In this document: piece by piece, positions 17,574 through 25,577 of the stretch
Position numbering within the stretch: position 1 is the first letter of the stretch
Layout: each line of letters begins with the position of its first letter
NCBI RefSeq assembly: GCF_039529295.1
Contig: NZ_BAAAMN010000016.1
Span: 1 to 64,000 of the forward strand
DNA length: 64,000 bases
Direction: 5' to 3'
Source: Yaniella flava
GTDB taxonomy: Bacteria > Actinomycetota > Actinomycetes > Actinomycetales > Micrococcaceae
Translations under genes and position numbers: made by a program
Notes under the pieces: generated by a model
The model's database searches: none
What the model was told of the DNA's origin: nothing
What the model saw: only the letters and a program-made list of their open reading frames with translations

Positions 17574-18887
17574 TCAGTGATGTCTAACTTTGGCTGCCTT
17601 AGGAACCGTGAGTGCAATTACCGTAATTGCGCAGGCGAGGATGATATAGAGCGCAAGTGCCCATTCTCCTTGGGTGGCTGCGGCAATGGCGGTAGCGAGG
17701 AATGGAGCTGTAGAGCTGAACACCATACCGCCCATTTGATAAGCGAAAGCGGCTCCCGTATAGCGTACAGCAGCTGGGAAGAGCGCGCTTACGTATCCGG
17801 CTACTGCCGAGTAAGTCACGGCGTGACCTATGGTGATGACAAGGATCATGCCGAGCATGACTAGCACAGTGTTAGCTGTGGCGAACAGGAGCAGCACAGG
17901 ATATGCGATTATCGCCATGTAGATAGATCCGAAGATAAGCATTTTGCGTGGACCAATCCTATCTGCCCAGATCGAAGCAAGGGGTACAGTGAAGAGGTCT
18001 AGTACACACGCCAGTAGCAGTGTGAGTAGTAGGACTTGACGGGATATTCCCATCTCGTCCGGCCCGTAAGAAAGCATGAAAACGGTAACGAGGTAGAACG
18101 GGACAAGTGAAACAGCTTGAGTAAATAGCCCTACGAAGAAAGCTGGCGTCTGCGTCTTGAAGACTTCTACGATGGGGAACTTGGTTACCCGGTCTTCATC
18201 CTTGACTTGCTGAAACTCTGGAGATTCGACGATCTTCATGCGAATGTACAGGCCGACGATCACTAACAGGCCACTGGCCCAGAAGGGGATGCGCCATCCC
18301 CACGCCATCATTTCCGCCTCCGGCATCAATTCAACAAGTAGGAAGGCGCCGGTTGATAATACCAGCCCCGCGGGTACTCCAGCCTGCGGAAAGCTGCCGT
18401 AGAAAGCACGTTTGCGTGGTGGCGCGTGCTCAACAGCCATCAGGACTGCACCACCCCATTCACCGCCGACTGCAAAGCCCTGAAGTACGCGAGCTATCAC
18501 CAGAAGAATCGGTGCCATGATCCCAATGTCGTCGTAAGTCGGAATGAAGCCGATACTGACCGTCGCGATCCCCATGATAAGTAGCGAAAGAACGAGCATC
18601 GTCTTTCGCCCGATACGATCCCCAAAGTGCCCGAAGACGATCGCCCCAACTGGACGGGCGAAAAAAGCCACTCCGAAAGTTGCGAATGACGCAAGCGTAC
18701 CTGCCACGGGATCTAAGTCCGGGAAAAAGGCGGTGTTGAACACCAGTGCAGCAGCTGTCCCGAAAATAAAGAAGTCATACCACTCGATGGCGGTTCCCGA
18801 GAAGCTGGCAATCGCCACTCTTCGAGGATCTGTGCTAGGGGGATTCTCCTGTTGCTGTTGCGTTGTCATCTCGCTTGGAGTTGTCAC
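17574..18887 (-). CDS. MHS-family MFS transporter (metabolite:H+ symporter)
   Basis: A 437-residue major-facilitator protein with about 12 helices. Diagnostic MHS features are GTAIEWYDFFIFGTAAALVF in the first helix, the motif GHFGDRIGRKTMLV in the loop between helices 2 and 3, VLQGFAVGGEWGGAV in helix 4 and HAPPRKRAFYGSFPQAGVPAG. Family members import carboxylates such as shikimate, citrate, alpha-ketoglutarate or benzoate. GTG 18887 has GGAG eight bases upstream; ATG 18905 is an alternative. It is divergent from the acyl-CoA dehydrogenase operon, with shared palindrome C and a CRP-like site between. It probably imports the acid that the neighbouring ligase activates. Confidence 0.83.
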   Translation of the reverse strand: MTTPSEMTTQQQQENPPSTDPRRVAIASFSGTAIEWYDFFIFGTAAALVFNTAFFPDLDPVAGTLASFATFGVAFFARPVGAIVFGHFGDRIGRKTMLVLSLLIMGIATVSIGFIPTYDDIGIMAPILLVIARVLQGFAVGGEWGGAVLMAVEHAPPRKRAFYGSFPQAGVPAGLVLSTGAFLLVELMPEAEMMAWGWRIPFWASGLLVIVGLYIRMKIVESPEFQQVKDEDRVTKFPIVEVFKTQTPAFFVGLFTQAVSLVPFYLVTVFMLSYGPDEMGISRQVLLLTLLLACVLDLFTVPLASIWADRIGPRKMLIFGSIYMAIIAYPVLLLFATANTVLVMLGMILVITIGHAVTYSAVAGYVSALFPAAVRYTGAAFAYQMGGMVFSSTAPFLATAIAAATQGEWALALYIILACAITVIALTVPKAAKVRHH

Positions 18888-18966
18888 GTCATGTTCTCCA
18901 TTCATGGGTAGGAATCACTATCGGGTGACTGATTTGCGAATCAAACACCTACGTGATGTTGGTTGA

Positions 18967-18982
18967 AGTGATGCGTATCACT
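18967..18982. promoter_or_regulatory. CRP/GlxR-like palindrome (AGTGATGCGTATCACT)
   Basis: Matches the xGTGA-N6-TCACx form of CRP-family sites, 80 bp upstream of the MHS transporter start. A perfect TGTGA-N6-TCACA copy occurs at 32433-32448. Catabolite-type control by a GlxR-like regulator is possible. Confidence 0.4.
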
Positions 18983-19014
18983 TTGCCTCATTTCTGCTTG
19001 CCCGTCAAGATAAT

Positions 19015-19030
19015 TGTATCCACCAGTACA
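19015..19030. promoter_or_regulatory. Operator-like palindrome C (TGTATCCACCAGTACA)
   Basis: It differs from site A at only two of 16 positions. It lies between the divergent MHS transporter and acyl-CoA dehydrogenase genes and is a likely target of the cluster TetR regulator. Confidence 0.5.
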
Positions 19031-19275
19031 AATAATTGTGCATCAAGGCAGGGCTCAATCCGCAAGTTCATGCGGTCATAAAAAATTAGGCAAAATACCG
19101 TCGACAAAAATGTAATGAACGGTATAATAATTTAATGTGAAAACCCACGTGGCAAGACTTGTGTTTGGGTTGCACATCAAGCGACCAAGGCTATATCTAC
19201 GCCGTTGCACTCTGAGTGGGTTCTAAGCAGGAACGCTTGTGGGAACTATTTGTCAACAAGTAATAGGAGTAAAAC

Positions 19276-20454
19276 ATGACAGCTAATCAAAATACCGGTC
19301 TTCCAGATGAGGAATACCAGGTAATGCGTAACCAAATTAGCGAAGCAATCTGGAACGAGCTGGATCCTCTGGAGCAGCAAATTGAAGAACAGGAACGTAT
19401 TCCAAACGAGACTGTTCTTCCTATTCTGAGCCGTATCGGTGCTTTCGGCCTATTGATCCCTCGTAAATATGGAGGACAGGGCCTCTCTATGCGTCAATAT
19501 CTGCCGATTCTGTCGGAATTTGCGAAGATTCAGGGCGGCATCCGGGTCATCGTGCACGTTCACAACTCCTTTGCTCATGCACTCTCGGAAATTGGCAATG
19601 AAAAACAGCGAGAGGATTTATTGCCCGGGGCTGCCACCGGTGAAAAATCTGTAGCCTTTGCACTGACGGAACCCGAGCACGGGACGGGCGCCGATCTTGG
19701 CTCGACAGCTGTTCGGGCTGGTGATGGATACAGAATTAACGGTGATAAATGGTTGATTACTAACTCAGACTTCGCATCCCACTTCATAGTTTTTGCAAAA
19801 ACTGCTGACGCTGAAGTCTCTGCCTTCTTGGTCCCACGAGACGCAAAAGGCCTTTCGATTGAGCCGATGCCGGAAACGATGGGGTGCAAAGGTGGCGAGC
19901 ATGGGCAGATCTCATTCGATGATGTGCATGTACCGGCTTCCTCTCTGATTGGCTCCGAAGGAGAAGGTGGCGCCCATCTGGAACAAGCCCTTGAAATCAG
20001 TCGGGTGTTTATTGCTGCAAGTTCTTTAGGGACTTCCGAGCGTGCCCTAGAGCTCTCGTTGAAGCACGCACGGGAGCGTGTAACTTTCGGTAAACCAATC
20101 GGGGCGCGGCAGGCTGTGCAGCGATACTTGTCTGAAATGTCTACAGACGTCTATGCATTGCGTACTCTGCTTGCCGACGCCGCTCGAAAATGGGATGACG
20201 GACAGCGTATTCCTGCTGAGGCGAGCATGATCAAACTATTTGGGCTTGAAGCTGTTGGTCGGGTAACGGACCGTGCACTGCTCGTGCATGGAGGTATCGG
20301 ATATACGCGGGCCCTTCCAATTGAACGACTGTACCGTGACGCCCGCCTAAATTGGATCGAGGAAGGCACTCCGACCATTCAGTATGCGGTAGCAGCGCGT
20401 GAGTTACTTAATGGATATACGTTCAATGACGCATTTGATGGAAAGGTCTTCTGA
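19276..20454 (+). CDS. Acyl-CoA dehydrogenase
   Basis: A 392-residue flavoprotein that introduces the alpha,beta double bond in acyl-CoAs and passes electrons to ETF. Family marks are FALTEPEHGTGADLGSTAVR (FAD/substrate loop), YRINGDKWLITNSDFASHFIVFAKT, RVTFGKPIGARQAVQRYLSEM and HGGIGYTRALPIERLYRDARL. The usual catalytic base region YEGT appears as IEEGTPTIQ near residue 366, retaining the Glu-Gly-Thr. AGGAG lies before ATG 19276. Its stop overlaps the thiolase start (TGATG), so translation is coupled. The 245-bp 5' region with palindrome C suggests TetR control. Chain preference is unknown. Confidence 0.87.
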   Translation: MTANQNTGLPDEEYQVMRNQISEAIWNELDPLEQQIEEQERIPNETVLPILSRIGAFGLLIPRKYGGQGLSMRQYLPILSEFAKIQGGIRVIVHVHNSFAHALSEIGNEKQREDLLPGAATGEKSVAFALTEPEHGTGADLGSTAVRAGDGYRINGDKWLITNSDFASHFIVFAKTADAEVSAFLVPRDAKGLSIEPMPETMGCKGGEHGQISFDDVHVPASSLIGSEGEGGAHLEQALEISRVFIAASSLGTSERALELSLKHARERVTFGKPIGARQAVQRYLSEMSTDVYALRTLLADAARKWDDGQRIPAEASMIKLFGLEAVGRVTDRALLVHGGIGYTRALPIERLYRDARLNWIEEGTPTIQYAVAARELLNGYTFNDAFDGKVF

Positions 20455-21647
20455 TGTCAATAAAAGATGATAGCGTAGTCTTGCTTGGCGGAGCTAGGAC
20501 CCCCTTTGGCCGCTTTGGCGGAAAGTTATCAAGTCAAACCGCCCAGGAGCTTGGAGCCGTAGCCATTGCAGGAGCCCTAGCCAATTCCGGTGTCAGGGCC
20601 GATTTGATTGACCAAGTGATTATGGGACAGGTGCTCCCCGCAGGTGGTGGCCAACTTACCGCACGGTCTGCTGCCGCTGCTGCTGGAGTGCCCATGAACG
20701 TACCCGCATTGAACATAAACCGGATGTGTCTGTCTGGGGTCGACGCGATAATGCAAGCCCAACAGGCAATTTTCTCCGGTCATGCTGACGTAGTAGTCGC
20801 GGGTGGACAAGAATCAATGAGTAACGCTCCCCATCTTCTGACCGATAGCAGGAGAGGCGTCCGTTATGGCAGTGCTGGATTAATTGACCATCTAGAATTT
20901 GACGGATTGCAGGACGCGTTCACTGGACAATCAATGGGTTCGCTTACTGAAGCAGATAACGTCAACTATAGAATAGGGCGTAGTCAGCAAGACGCGCTGG
21001 CTGCTCGATCACACCAGCGTGCAGCCGTCGCAGCTGAAAGGGGCACGTTAGCAAAAGAGATTGTCCCCGTCACGGTAGGGAGTGGCGCTGCTGCTCAAGA
21101 GGTTGCCATCGATGAAGGTATTCGCCCCGATACGACGGAGGAAAGTCTCGCTCGGCTACCACCGGTTTTTGCTAAAGACGGCACGCTTACCGCGGGTAAT
21201 TCATCTCCGATCTCAGACGGTGCTGCTGCCGTCGTGGTAGCCCGACGTAGTGTGGCGAAAGACCTGGGGCTACCGTGGCTCGTTGAACTTGGTGCCGGTT
21301 CTGTAGTGGCTGGCCCTGATTCGGGTCTGCATGAACAACCCGCAAACGCGCTTATGAAGGCTTGCGAGCGTGAGGGCCTCTCGCCCGAAGAACTCGATCT
21401 GGTGGAAATTAACGAAGCGTTTGCTGCAGTCGTGATTGCGTCACAACAACGTCTTGGCTTATCCGACATGAGAGTTAATGTAAGCGGTGGAGCCATAGCT
21501 TTAGGCCACCCCATAGGAACTTCTGGCGCCCGGCTTGCGCTTCACTTAGCCAATGAAATACACGAACGTGGAAAAACGATCGGTGCGCTGTCACTTTGTG
21601 GTGCTGGTGGTCAGGGGCAGGCTTTGATACTTCGAGCTCCTGAATAA
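20454..21647 (+). CDS. Thiolase (acetyl-CoA acetyltransferase family)
   Basis: A 397-residue type II thiolase for the last step of beta-oxidation. Both reactive cysteines are present: the acylated nucleophile in INRMCLSGVDAIM near residue 87 and the proton-shuttling Cys in LSLCGAGGQGQAL near the C-terminus. The His of EINEAFAAVV and SGGAIALGHPIGTSGARL also match. It starts inside the stop of the acyl-CoA dehydrogenase gene. It should cleave the 3-oxoacyl-CoA made by the SDR dehydrogenases of the cluster, giving acetyl- or propionyl-CoA depending on branching. Confidence 0.88.
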   Translation: MSIKDDSVVLLGGARTPFGRFGGKLSSQTAQELGAVAIAGALANSGVRADLIDQVIMGQVLPAGGGQLTARSAAAAAGVPMNVPALNINRMCLSGVDAIMQAQQAIFSGHADVVVAGGQESMSNAPHLLTDSRRGVRYGSAGLIDHLEFDGLQDAFTGQSMGSLTEADNVNYRIGRSQQDALAARSHQRAAVAAERGTLAKEIVPVTVGSGAAAQEVAIDEGIRPDTTEESLARLPPVFAKDGTLTAGNSSPISDGAAAVVVARRSVAKDLGLPWLVELGAGSVVAGPDSGLHEQPANALMKACEREGLSPEELDLVEINEAFAAVVIASQQRLGLSDMRVNVSGGAIALGHPIGTSGARLALHLANEIHERGKTIGALSLCGAGGQGQALILRAPE

Positions 21648-21771
21648 TTCCAAACAAGAATTCTTGAGGTCAACCTGGTCAGCGCTTATTTTTATCAGGC
21701 GGGCCAGTCTGAGAACCAGACACAAACGTGGAGTCATAAGCGACTAGCCACGTAGTTAAGAAGGGGAACCA

Positions 21772-22551
21772 ATGTTCAACAACGTATCTAGTTTCAGTGC
21801 CATCGTTACCGGCGGGGCATCTGGACTCGGTCTAGCAACGACAAAGATGTTGGTGGCAGCAGGTGCTCACGTCGTCGTTGTAGACTTGCCGGATGGTGAA
21901 GACTCCAGTACTCGTGCTGATGTCATCGCCGAGCTTGGTAACCGAGCACAATTTTGCCCGGGCGATGTGACTAACCCGGAAATTGCTGGAAGAGCGGTAC
22001 AACTAGCAATAACAGAGGGGCCCCTAAGAGTAGCGGTCAACTGTGCTGGCGTGGCTACACCTGGCAAGCTCGTCGGCCGTAACGGTCCGCTTGAATATAA
22101 TCGTTTCATGAAAGTCACTGAGATTAACTTGGGTGGGACAGTAAACTTCATGTCACATGCTGCGCAAGCCATGAAAGATAATGAGCTCGATCCAGAAGAC
22201 CGTGGTGTCTTGATTAACACCGCGTCCGTGGCAGCTTATGATGGCCAAATTGGGCAGATTGCTTATGCCGCTTCCAAAGGTGCAGTTGCCTCACTTACGC
22301 TGCCAGCAGCACGTGAATTAGCGTCATCTCAGATCCGCGTTGTTACTATTGCACCGGGGCTCTTCGAAACGCCGATGATGGCCGGATTGCCGGATGAAGC
22401 ACGTGCAGCATTAGCTACTAAGACTCCACACCCGGCCCGTCTTGGTCGCCCTGATGACTATGCCACCATGGTGCGTCAGATCATTGATAACCCAATGCTT
22501 AACGGGGAGGTTATCCGGCTTGACGGGAGTGTCCGGTTGGAGCCAAAATAA
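21772..22551 (+). CDS. SDR-family 3-hydroxyacyl-CoA dehydrogenase (HSD10-like)
   Basis: A 259-residue SDR close to type II 3-hydroxyacyl-CoA dehydrogenase (HADH2/HSD17B10). Evidence is VTGGASGLGLATTKML (NAD motif), NCAGVATPGK, the long insert typical of this branch (RNGPLEYNRFMKVTEINLGG), MSHAAQAMKDNELDPEDRGV, YAASK as catalytic Tyr/Lys, and APGLFETPMMAGLPDEAR. It likely oxidises the 3-hydroxyacyl-CoA ahead of the thiolase. It is co-directional with the dehydrogenase and thiolase, 124 bp downstream. No enoyl-CoA hydratase is encoded in the cluster, so that step must be supplied elsewhere. Confidence 0.86.
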   Translation: MFNNVSSFSAIVTGGASGLGLATTKMLVAAGAHVVVVDLPDGEDSSTRADVIAELGNRAQFCPGDVTNPEIAGRAVQLAITEGPLRVAVNCAGVATPGKLVGRNGPLEYNRFMKVTEINLGGTVNFMSHAAQAMKDNELDPEDRGVLINTASVAAYDGQIGQIAYAASKGAVASLTLPAARELASSQIRVVTIAPGLFETPMMAGLPDEARAALATKTPHPARLGRPDDYATMVRQIIDNPMLNGEVIRLDGSVRLEPK

Positions 22552-22799
22552 ACCCTTCCTCCCCTCGTTAATCGGACACACACTATCAGAGGTCAGCCCA
22601 CGGCTGGCTCGGGCGTACCTCTTCTTCCAGCTGGAACGATCAGCAATGTTCGGCCAGTAGTGGTTGCTGCTCATCGGTAGAATCCTTCATCAAATTTGAG
22701 CATTGCTCACGAACCTGAGATAGGGGCGCCTACTGCGCGTGTACGACCTGAAGTATGCAGGCCGGTTCATCAAACGTGGTGCTCTCTGTTGGTGCCACA

Positions 22800-23816
22800 T
22801 TAGCGCGCGTTCCACGCTTCCATGAGGAGGCGGTCTGACTCTTGCTGCGCGGCTGGATCCCAGATGTTGCCGGTAACCATGATTTCATCGGCCTGGGTGT
22901 AGGCCAGAACCCGCTCGATTTGTTCGAGCACTTCCTCTTGCGTGCCATAAATGCTGGAGGCCAACGCTTTGCTGATTCGCCGTTGCTGTTGTTCCGACGG
23001 TTCGGCAGCCATGATCGTGTCCGGGTCTTCGAGTGGTTGGAATACACCGATGCTGCGTGACCGGGTGAGCGCCCATGCTTCGGATAATACGAGTTGTTCG
23101 GCAGCTTGTCGTGATGCCGCGATGGCAATATTTACCGACGCGATGACATGGGGCTGATGCTCACGCAGAGGTGACCTCGTAAAGCGTTGTCGGTATTCTG
23201 CAACGGCTTGATTCGTTTCGTTCGTGGTGTTCAAGCCGCGGGTGACCGCTGGGCCACCGAGCACCAGCCCTGCACCACGTGTCGCGGCAAGTTGTGCGGA
23301 TCCGCCTCCGGTGAGGATATGCAGGGGTGTCTGTGAACGATCCTGTGGGTAGGCGGTGACTTCGCCGGTGCCATTGAGATATCCGATGATGTCGTCAACG
23401 TTGTCGGCGAAATGCTCTTTTGCGTCTGCTGCGTGCTGCAGGGCAGCGCGCACGGGTTTTGTGAACCCAACGGATGCACCAAGTCCGGCATCAAAGCGGT
23501 TATCTGTCAGTGCCGTCAGTGTGCCAATGTGTTCGGCGATAACAAACGGCTGGTGGCTGGGAACCATAATGCCGCCGGTGCCAAGCCGAATGTGCGACGT
23601 TGCCGCCGCGAGGTGAGGTATCAATAAGGTCGGCGAGGAACCGGCGATGCCGGGTACTGAGTGATGTTCGGCCACCCAGAAACGTTGATAGCCCAACTTC
23701 TCGGCCTGCTGTGCCCGCGATGTGACCTCGGCAAAGATAGCTCGGGCCTCAACGGTTTGGCCGTTGATGACCCGAGTATTGGCCCGGTCGAGAATGGACA
23801 GTGGGACTGAGCTCAT
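22800..23816 (-). CDS. Luciferase-like monooxygenase family flavin oxidoreductase (MsnO8 type)
   Basis: A 338-residue LLM-class protein of the small single-domain group. Marks are PLSILDRANTRVINGQTVEAR, GYQRFWVAEHHSVPGIAGSSPTLLIPHLAAATSHIRLGTGGIMVPSHQP and LTALTDNRFDAGLGASVGF, the usual F420- or FMN-binding barrel strands. It is the second gene of a two-gene unit, 12 bp after the ThDP-enzyme homologue. The natural substrate is unknown. Nothing distinguishes FMN from F420 use. The partner gene suggests one pathway acting on a keto acid or aldehyde (inference). Confidence 0.8.
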   Translation of the reverse strand: MSSVPLSILDRANTRVINGQTVEARAIFAEVTSRAQQAEKLGYQRFWVAEHHSVPGIAGSSPTLLIPHLAAATSHIRLGTGGIMVPSHQPFVIAEHIGTLTALTDNRFDAGLGASVGFTKPVRAALQHAADAKEHFADNVDDIIGYLNGTGEVTAYPQDRSQTPLHILTGGGSAQLAATRGAGLVLGGPAVTRGLNTTNETNQAVAEYRQRFTRSPLREHQPHVIASVNIAIAASRQAAEQLVLSEAWALTRSRSIGVFQPLEDPDTIMAAEPSEQQQRRISKALASSIYGTQEEVLEQIERVLAYTQADEIMVTGNIWDPAAQQESDRLLMEAWNAR

Positions 23817-23828
23817 GTTCTCTAAACC

Positions 23829-25370
23829 CTAGTGCTGTTGGACGGCCAGTACCACAACACCGGATTCGAACATTTCTTCGTTCAGCTGCTCAAGACTCGT
23901 AATCTCATGTACCGGCAGGCCGTAATAGCGTGCTAGCTCTGCGACGGGTGCTTCCTGCTGGAACACCACAAGTGCGCCACGTTGCAAATAATCGACGGCA
24001 GCACGGAAGTCAGACAGTGAATCCATAAGCCCAGACTGGTGCGTGACCACCACAATCGTGCGATCATCCCTCGCGATGGAAGCGCCCATGCCGGCCTCGA
24101 CTGCACCGGAAGGGAAGAACATGTAGCCCTTATGATCCCGCACCCGCAGGTAGCTGGTGGCGTATCCTGCCTGGGCTGATTGGTCGACGACGACGGTGCG
24201 CTCGGTGGGCAGTACTTCTTCGAGTCGCTCCAGGAACGCGCGTGGATCGACGGTATCTTCGCGGAGTTGATGTTCTGGAATTGGGCGCGAGTTCCAGTAT
24301 TTCGTTTTTAGTTGCTCGAGCGTGTGCTCGGTGCGGTACCCGGTTTTGGGTTCCGCAATCAGCTTGCTTGTTTCGACTTCAAGTGCGGTGGCCACTGCTT
24401 GTGCATCAGCGATCATCGACTGCGAGACCGGACTAAAGCGTCCCACCGCCCAGGGTGAGGTGTCGACCTGGATGATGGCCGCACTGGGGTTGATGAGTTT
24501 GCCGTCTCGCGTCGTCCAGTCATCAAGCGCTGCACCAAACACGACGATAACGTCGGCGCCGCGTGCCAACTCAGCGGTGGTTGGCGTCGAGATTTTGCCC
24601 AACGTCCCGATGTTGAATGCTTGGTCTTCCAACAGGCCGTGTGCCCCCGTGGTGGTGGCCAAGAGGGCTCCAGTGGCATCAGCAAGCGAGACGATTGCTG
24701 ATTTCGCATGTCGTGCTCCACGACCAGCGATAATCAGCGGCCAACGCGCTTGCGCGAGCGTTTTTGCGGCGCGCACGACCTGAGAAGTCTGTGGGACGGC
24801 ACCGGTTCGAGGAGCTTCAAATTGTGGTTCGGCTTCATCGGTGATCTCGGCACTGAGATTCTCCGGATCCACTTGCAACACGGCAGGCAGTTGTTTATTC
24901 AACCCATCGATGACATCGACCATCGCCTGGGAAATATTCTCGGCTTCGCCAGCAGGTACTGCCACAGCACCAACGCCGGTGATGAGTCCTGCCCAGTTGG
25001 CTCGCACTCCGTTGAATGAATCCTCTGGTTCGACCAGGATGATCACCATCGAGAGCTTATCGCGTACGGCCTGGCCGATCTTATTCAAGCTGCCGAGAAA
25101 GTCGGAGGAGGCATCCAAAACAACGGCGGCCGGTGGCCCACCGGCATGGCGGTAGCCCGCAGCAGCCATGACGGCGCCGTCGGCGGTCCCAGTTGCGACG
25201 ATATTAAAGGCAATCTCTGCGATACCGTCAGCGGTAGCTATATTGCCTTCAGCATCGTCAAACGCCTCGGTCAATGGCGAATCCCAGAGTTGTTCTGGAA
25301 TAAACACGGTTTCCACGCCGGTAGCTGCACAGAGCTGCGCTAACCGGGTCGAATACACCAATTGGGCCAC
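23829..25370 (-). CDS. ThDP-enzyme (acetolactate-synthase-like) homologue lacking the ThDP motif
   Basis: A 513-residue protein with the three-domain plan of pyruvate oxidase/acetolactate synthase: an N-terminal PYR-like domain (to about 165), a central domain with WPLIIAGRGARHAKSAIVSLADATGALLATT (about 205-330) and a C-terminal PP-like domain. In active enzymes the PP domain carries GDG-x25-NN for Mg-thiamine diphosphate. Here the aligned positions read THQ (residues 443-445, VVVTHQSGLMDSLSDF) and FQQ, so the Mg/ThDP ligands are missing. GTG 25370 has a strong GAGGAGG. It leads an operon with a luciferase-like oxidoreductase. Either it uses no ThDP or it is a structural or regulatory homologue. 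Function unknown. Confidence 0.7.
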   Translation of the reverse strand: MAQLVYSTRLAQLCAATGVETVFIPEQLWDSPLTEAFDDAEGNIATADGIAEIAFNIVATGTADGAVMAAAGYRHAGGPPAAVVLDASSDFLGSLNKIGQAVRDKLSMVIILVEPEDSFNGVRANWAGLITGVGAVAVPAGEAENISQAMVDVIDGLNKQLPAVLQVDPENLSAEITDEAEPQFEAPRTGAVPQTSQVVRAAKTLAQARWPLIIAGRGARHAKSAIVSLADATGALLATTTGAHGLLEDQAFNIGTLGKISTPTTAELARGADVIVVFGAALDDWTTRDGKLINPSAAIIQVDTSPWAVGRFSPVSQSMIADAQAVATALEVETSKLIAEPKTGYRTEHTLEQLKTKYWNSRPIPEHQLREDTVDPRAFLERLEEVLPTERTVVVDQSAQAGYATSYLRVRDHKGYMFFPSGAVEAGMGASIARDDRTIVVVTHQSGLMDSLSDFRAAVDYLQRGALVVFQQEAPVAELARYYGLPVHEITSLEQLNEEMFESGVVVLAVQQH

Positions 25371-25512
25371 AATACCTCCTCGAGCATGATCCTCTCTAAG
25401 GATACGGTTTGAACCATTGAACGTAAATCACCACTGCTGGTTCTGCCGTGTCGCTCCGCCAATCGCGGTAAATACAAAGGCGAGAGGAAGGCTAAACGTA
25501 CTGGCCAACACT

Positions 25513-25549
25513 ATGGGGCGGTGTGTGAATTGGTCACACACCGCCCCAT
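25513..25549 (-). terminator. Very stable 16-bp hairpin after the TRAP binding-protein gene
   Basis: Perfect arms 25513-25528 and 25534-25549 (ATGGGGCGGTGTGTGA / TCACACACCGCCCCAT) with a 5-base loop, 30 bp after the stop of the gene at 25578-26720. The minus side lacks a clear T-run. Confidence 0.7.
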
Positions 25550-25577
25550 TTCTAAGGATTTTGACGTCTGAAGCTCG

